From positions 1-5,760 of the forward strand of contig PUNN01000425.1 of NCBI GenBank assembly GCA_003552605.1: DNA of 5,760 nt, in the 5' to 3' direction. How positions within the stretch are numbered: position 1 is the first letter of the stretch; the number at the start of each line of letters is the position of its first letter. Source of the stretch: Phycisphaeraceae bacterium (lineage in GTDB: Bacteria > Planctomycetota > Phycisphaerae > Phycisphaerales > Phycisphaeraceae). The notes under the pieces are model-generated. The model was not told the origin of the DNA and did no database searches. It was given only the letters and a program-made list of their open reading frames with translations. This document shows, in pieces, positions 5,601 to 5,760 of this stretch. Both the position numbers and the translations under genes were made by a program.

Positions 5601-5760
5601 AGGGCAAACGCATGTAGACGCGAATCCGGGTGGCATGGTCAGCGGCTGTCCGCAGCCGATGGCCATGACGGCCTGTGATTGGGGGTTCGCCGCATGGCCA
5701 TCAGCCGCCCCCGGAAAGACGGCTGCTGACCATGCCACCCAAGCTACATGCGTTCGCCCT
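5601..5760. repeat. 160-nt inverted-repeat element with four-way-junction fold
   Basis: Pairings read directly from the sequence: terminal stem 5601-5617 with 5744-5760 (16 of 17 pairs; A5606/C5755 mismatch, which is a wobble pair on the minus strand); internal loop of 10 and 3 nt; outer stem 5628-5643 with 5725-5740 (16 perfect pairs); left arm 5644-5648 with 5653-5657 (loop TCCG); central arm 5658-5667 with 5693-5702 (10 pairs), extended past bulged A5668 by 5669-5672 with 5689-5692; right arm 5703-5707 with 5720-5724. The four helices meet with no unpaired base. I see no reading frame in it. It may be a non-autonomous palindromic mobile element, a structured RNA, or a terminator of a gene beyond the window. 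The right end coincides with the window edge and may continue. Confidence 0.75.

Noticed and set aside
5601..5760. Integron attC site or tRNA gene as an explanation of the inverted repeat
   Set aside because: There are no attC core sites (GTTRRRY/RYYYAAC) at its ends, and the cloverleaf has neither a CCA-type acceptor nor T-arm or anticodon-arm consensus; the stems are far longer than in a tRNA.

Overview
The window looks like chromosomal DNA from a high-GC, free-living Gram-negative bacterium. A gammaproteobacterium of the Chromatiales/Xanthomonadales type is my best guess, made from gene content, GC-rich codon use and the style of the intergenic palindromes; nothing here fixes the taxonomy. 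I see no phage, transposase, CRISPR, tRNA or rRNA genes. There are four real genes, and the two intergenic stretches over 400 bp are rich in repeats.

Layout from left to right. Bases 1-466 (minus) hold the N-terminal 155 residues of a family I soluble inorganic pyrophosphatase (ppa), cut by the window edge. Bases 467-642 are a divergent intergenic region with a strong GCAA-loop hairpin and an extended -10 promoter for the rightward gene. Bases 643-2019 (plus) encode a membrane-anchored SpoIID/LytB-domain protein, probably a periplasmic peptidoglycan lytic enzyme. Bases 2089-2490 (plus) encode a 133-residue cytosolic protein of unknown function with an excellent Shine-Dalgarno. Bases 2491-2909 are a convergent intergenic region with an inverted pair of CCCTCTCCC-type palindromic repeats, copies of a GGGTGCATGAC-type short repeat and an 8-bp hairpin. 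Bases 2910-5333 (minus) encode an ion-translocating membrane pyrophosphatase (hppA) of the K+-dependent subclass, with an unusual hydrophilic C-terminal tail of about 116 residues. Bases 5334-5760 hold its leader and candidate promoter, more short repeats, and a 160-nt inverted-repeat element that folds on paper into an exact four-way junction.

How the genes relate. The two pyrophosphatases share a substrate but use different mechanisms: Ppa hydrolyses PPi in the cytosol and loses the energy as heat, while HppA couples the hydrolysis to pumping H+ or Na+ across the membrane. Having both within 5 kb suggests a PPi-handling neighbourhood. The SpoIID-like protein and the small unknown protein between them have no obvious link to PPi.

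The protein-coding part is mostly recognisable families. The observations most worth a second look are the 5601-5760 structured element, the dispersed GGGTGCATGAC repeats, and the HppA C-terminal tail whose codon use drifts near its end. I do not see convincing evidence for a wholly new multi-gene system.
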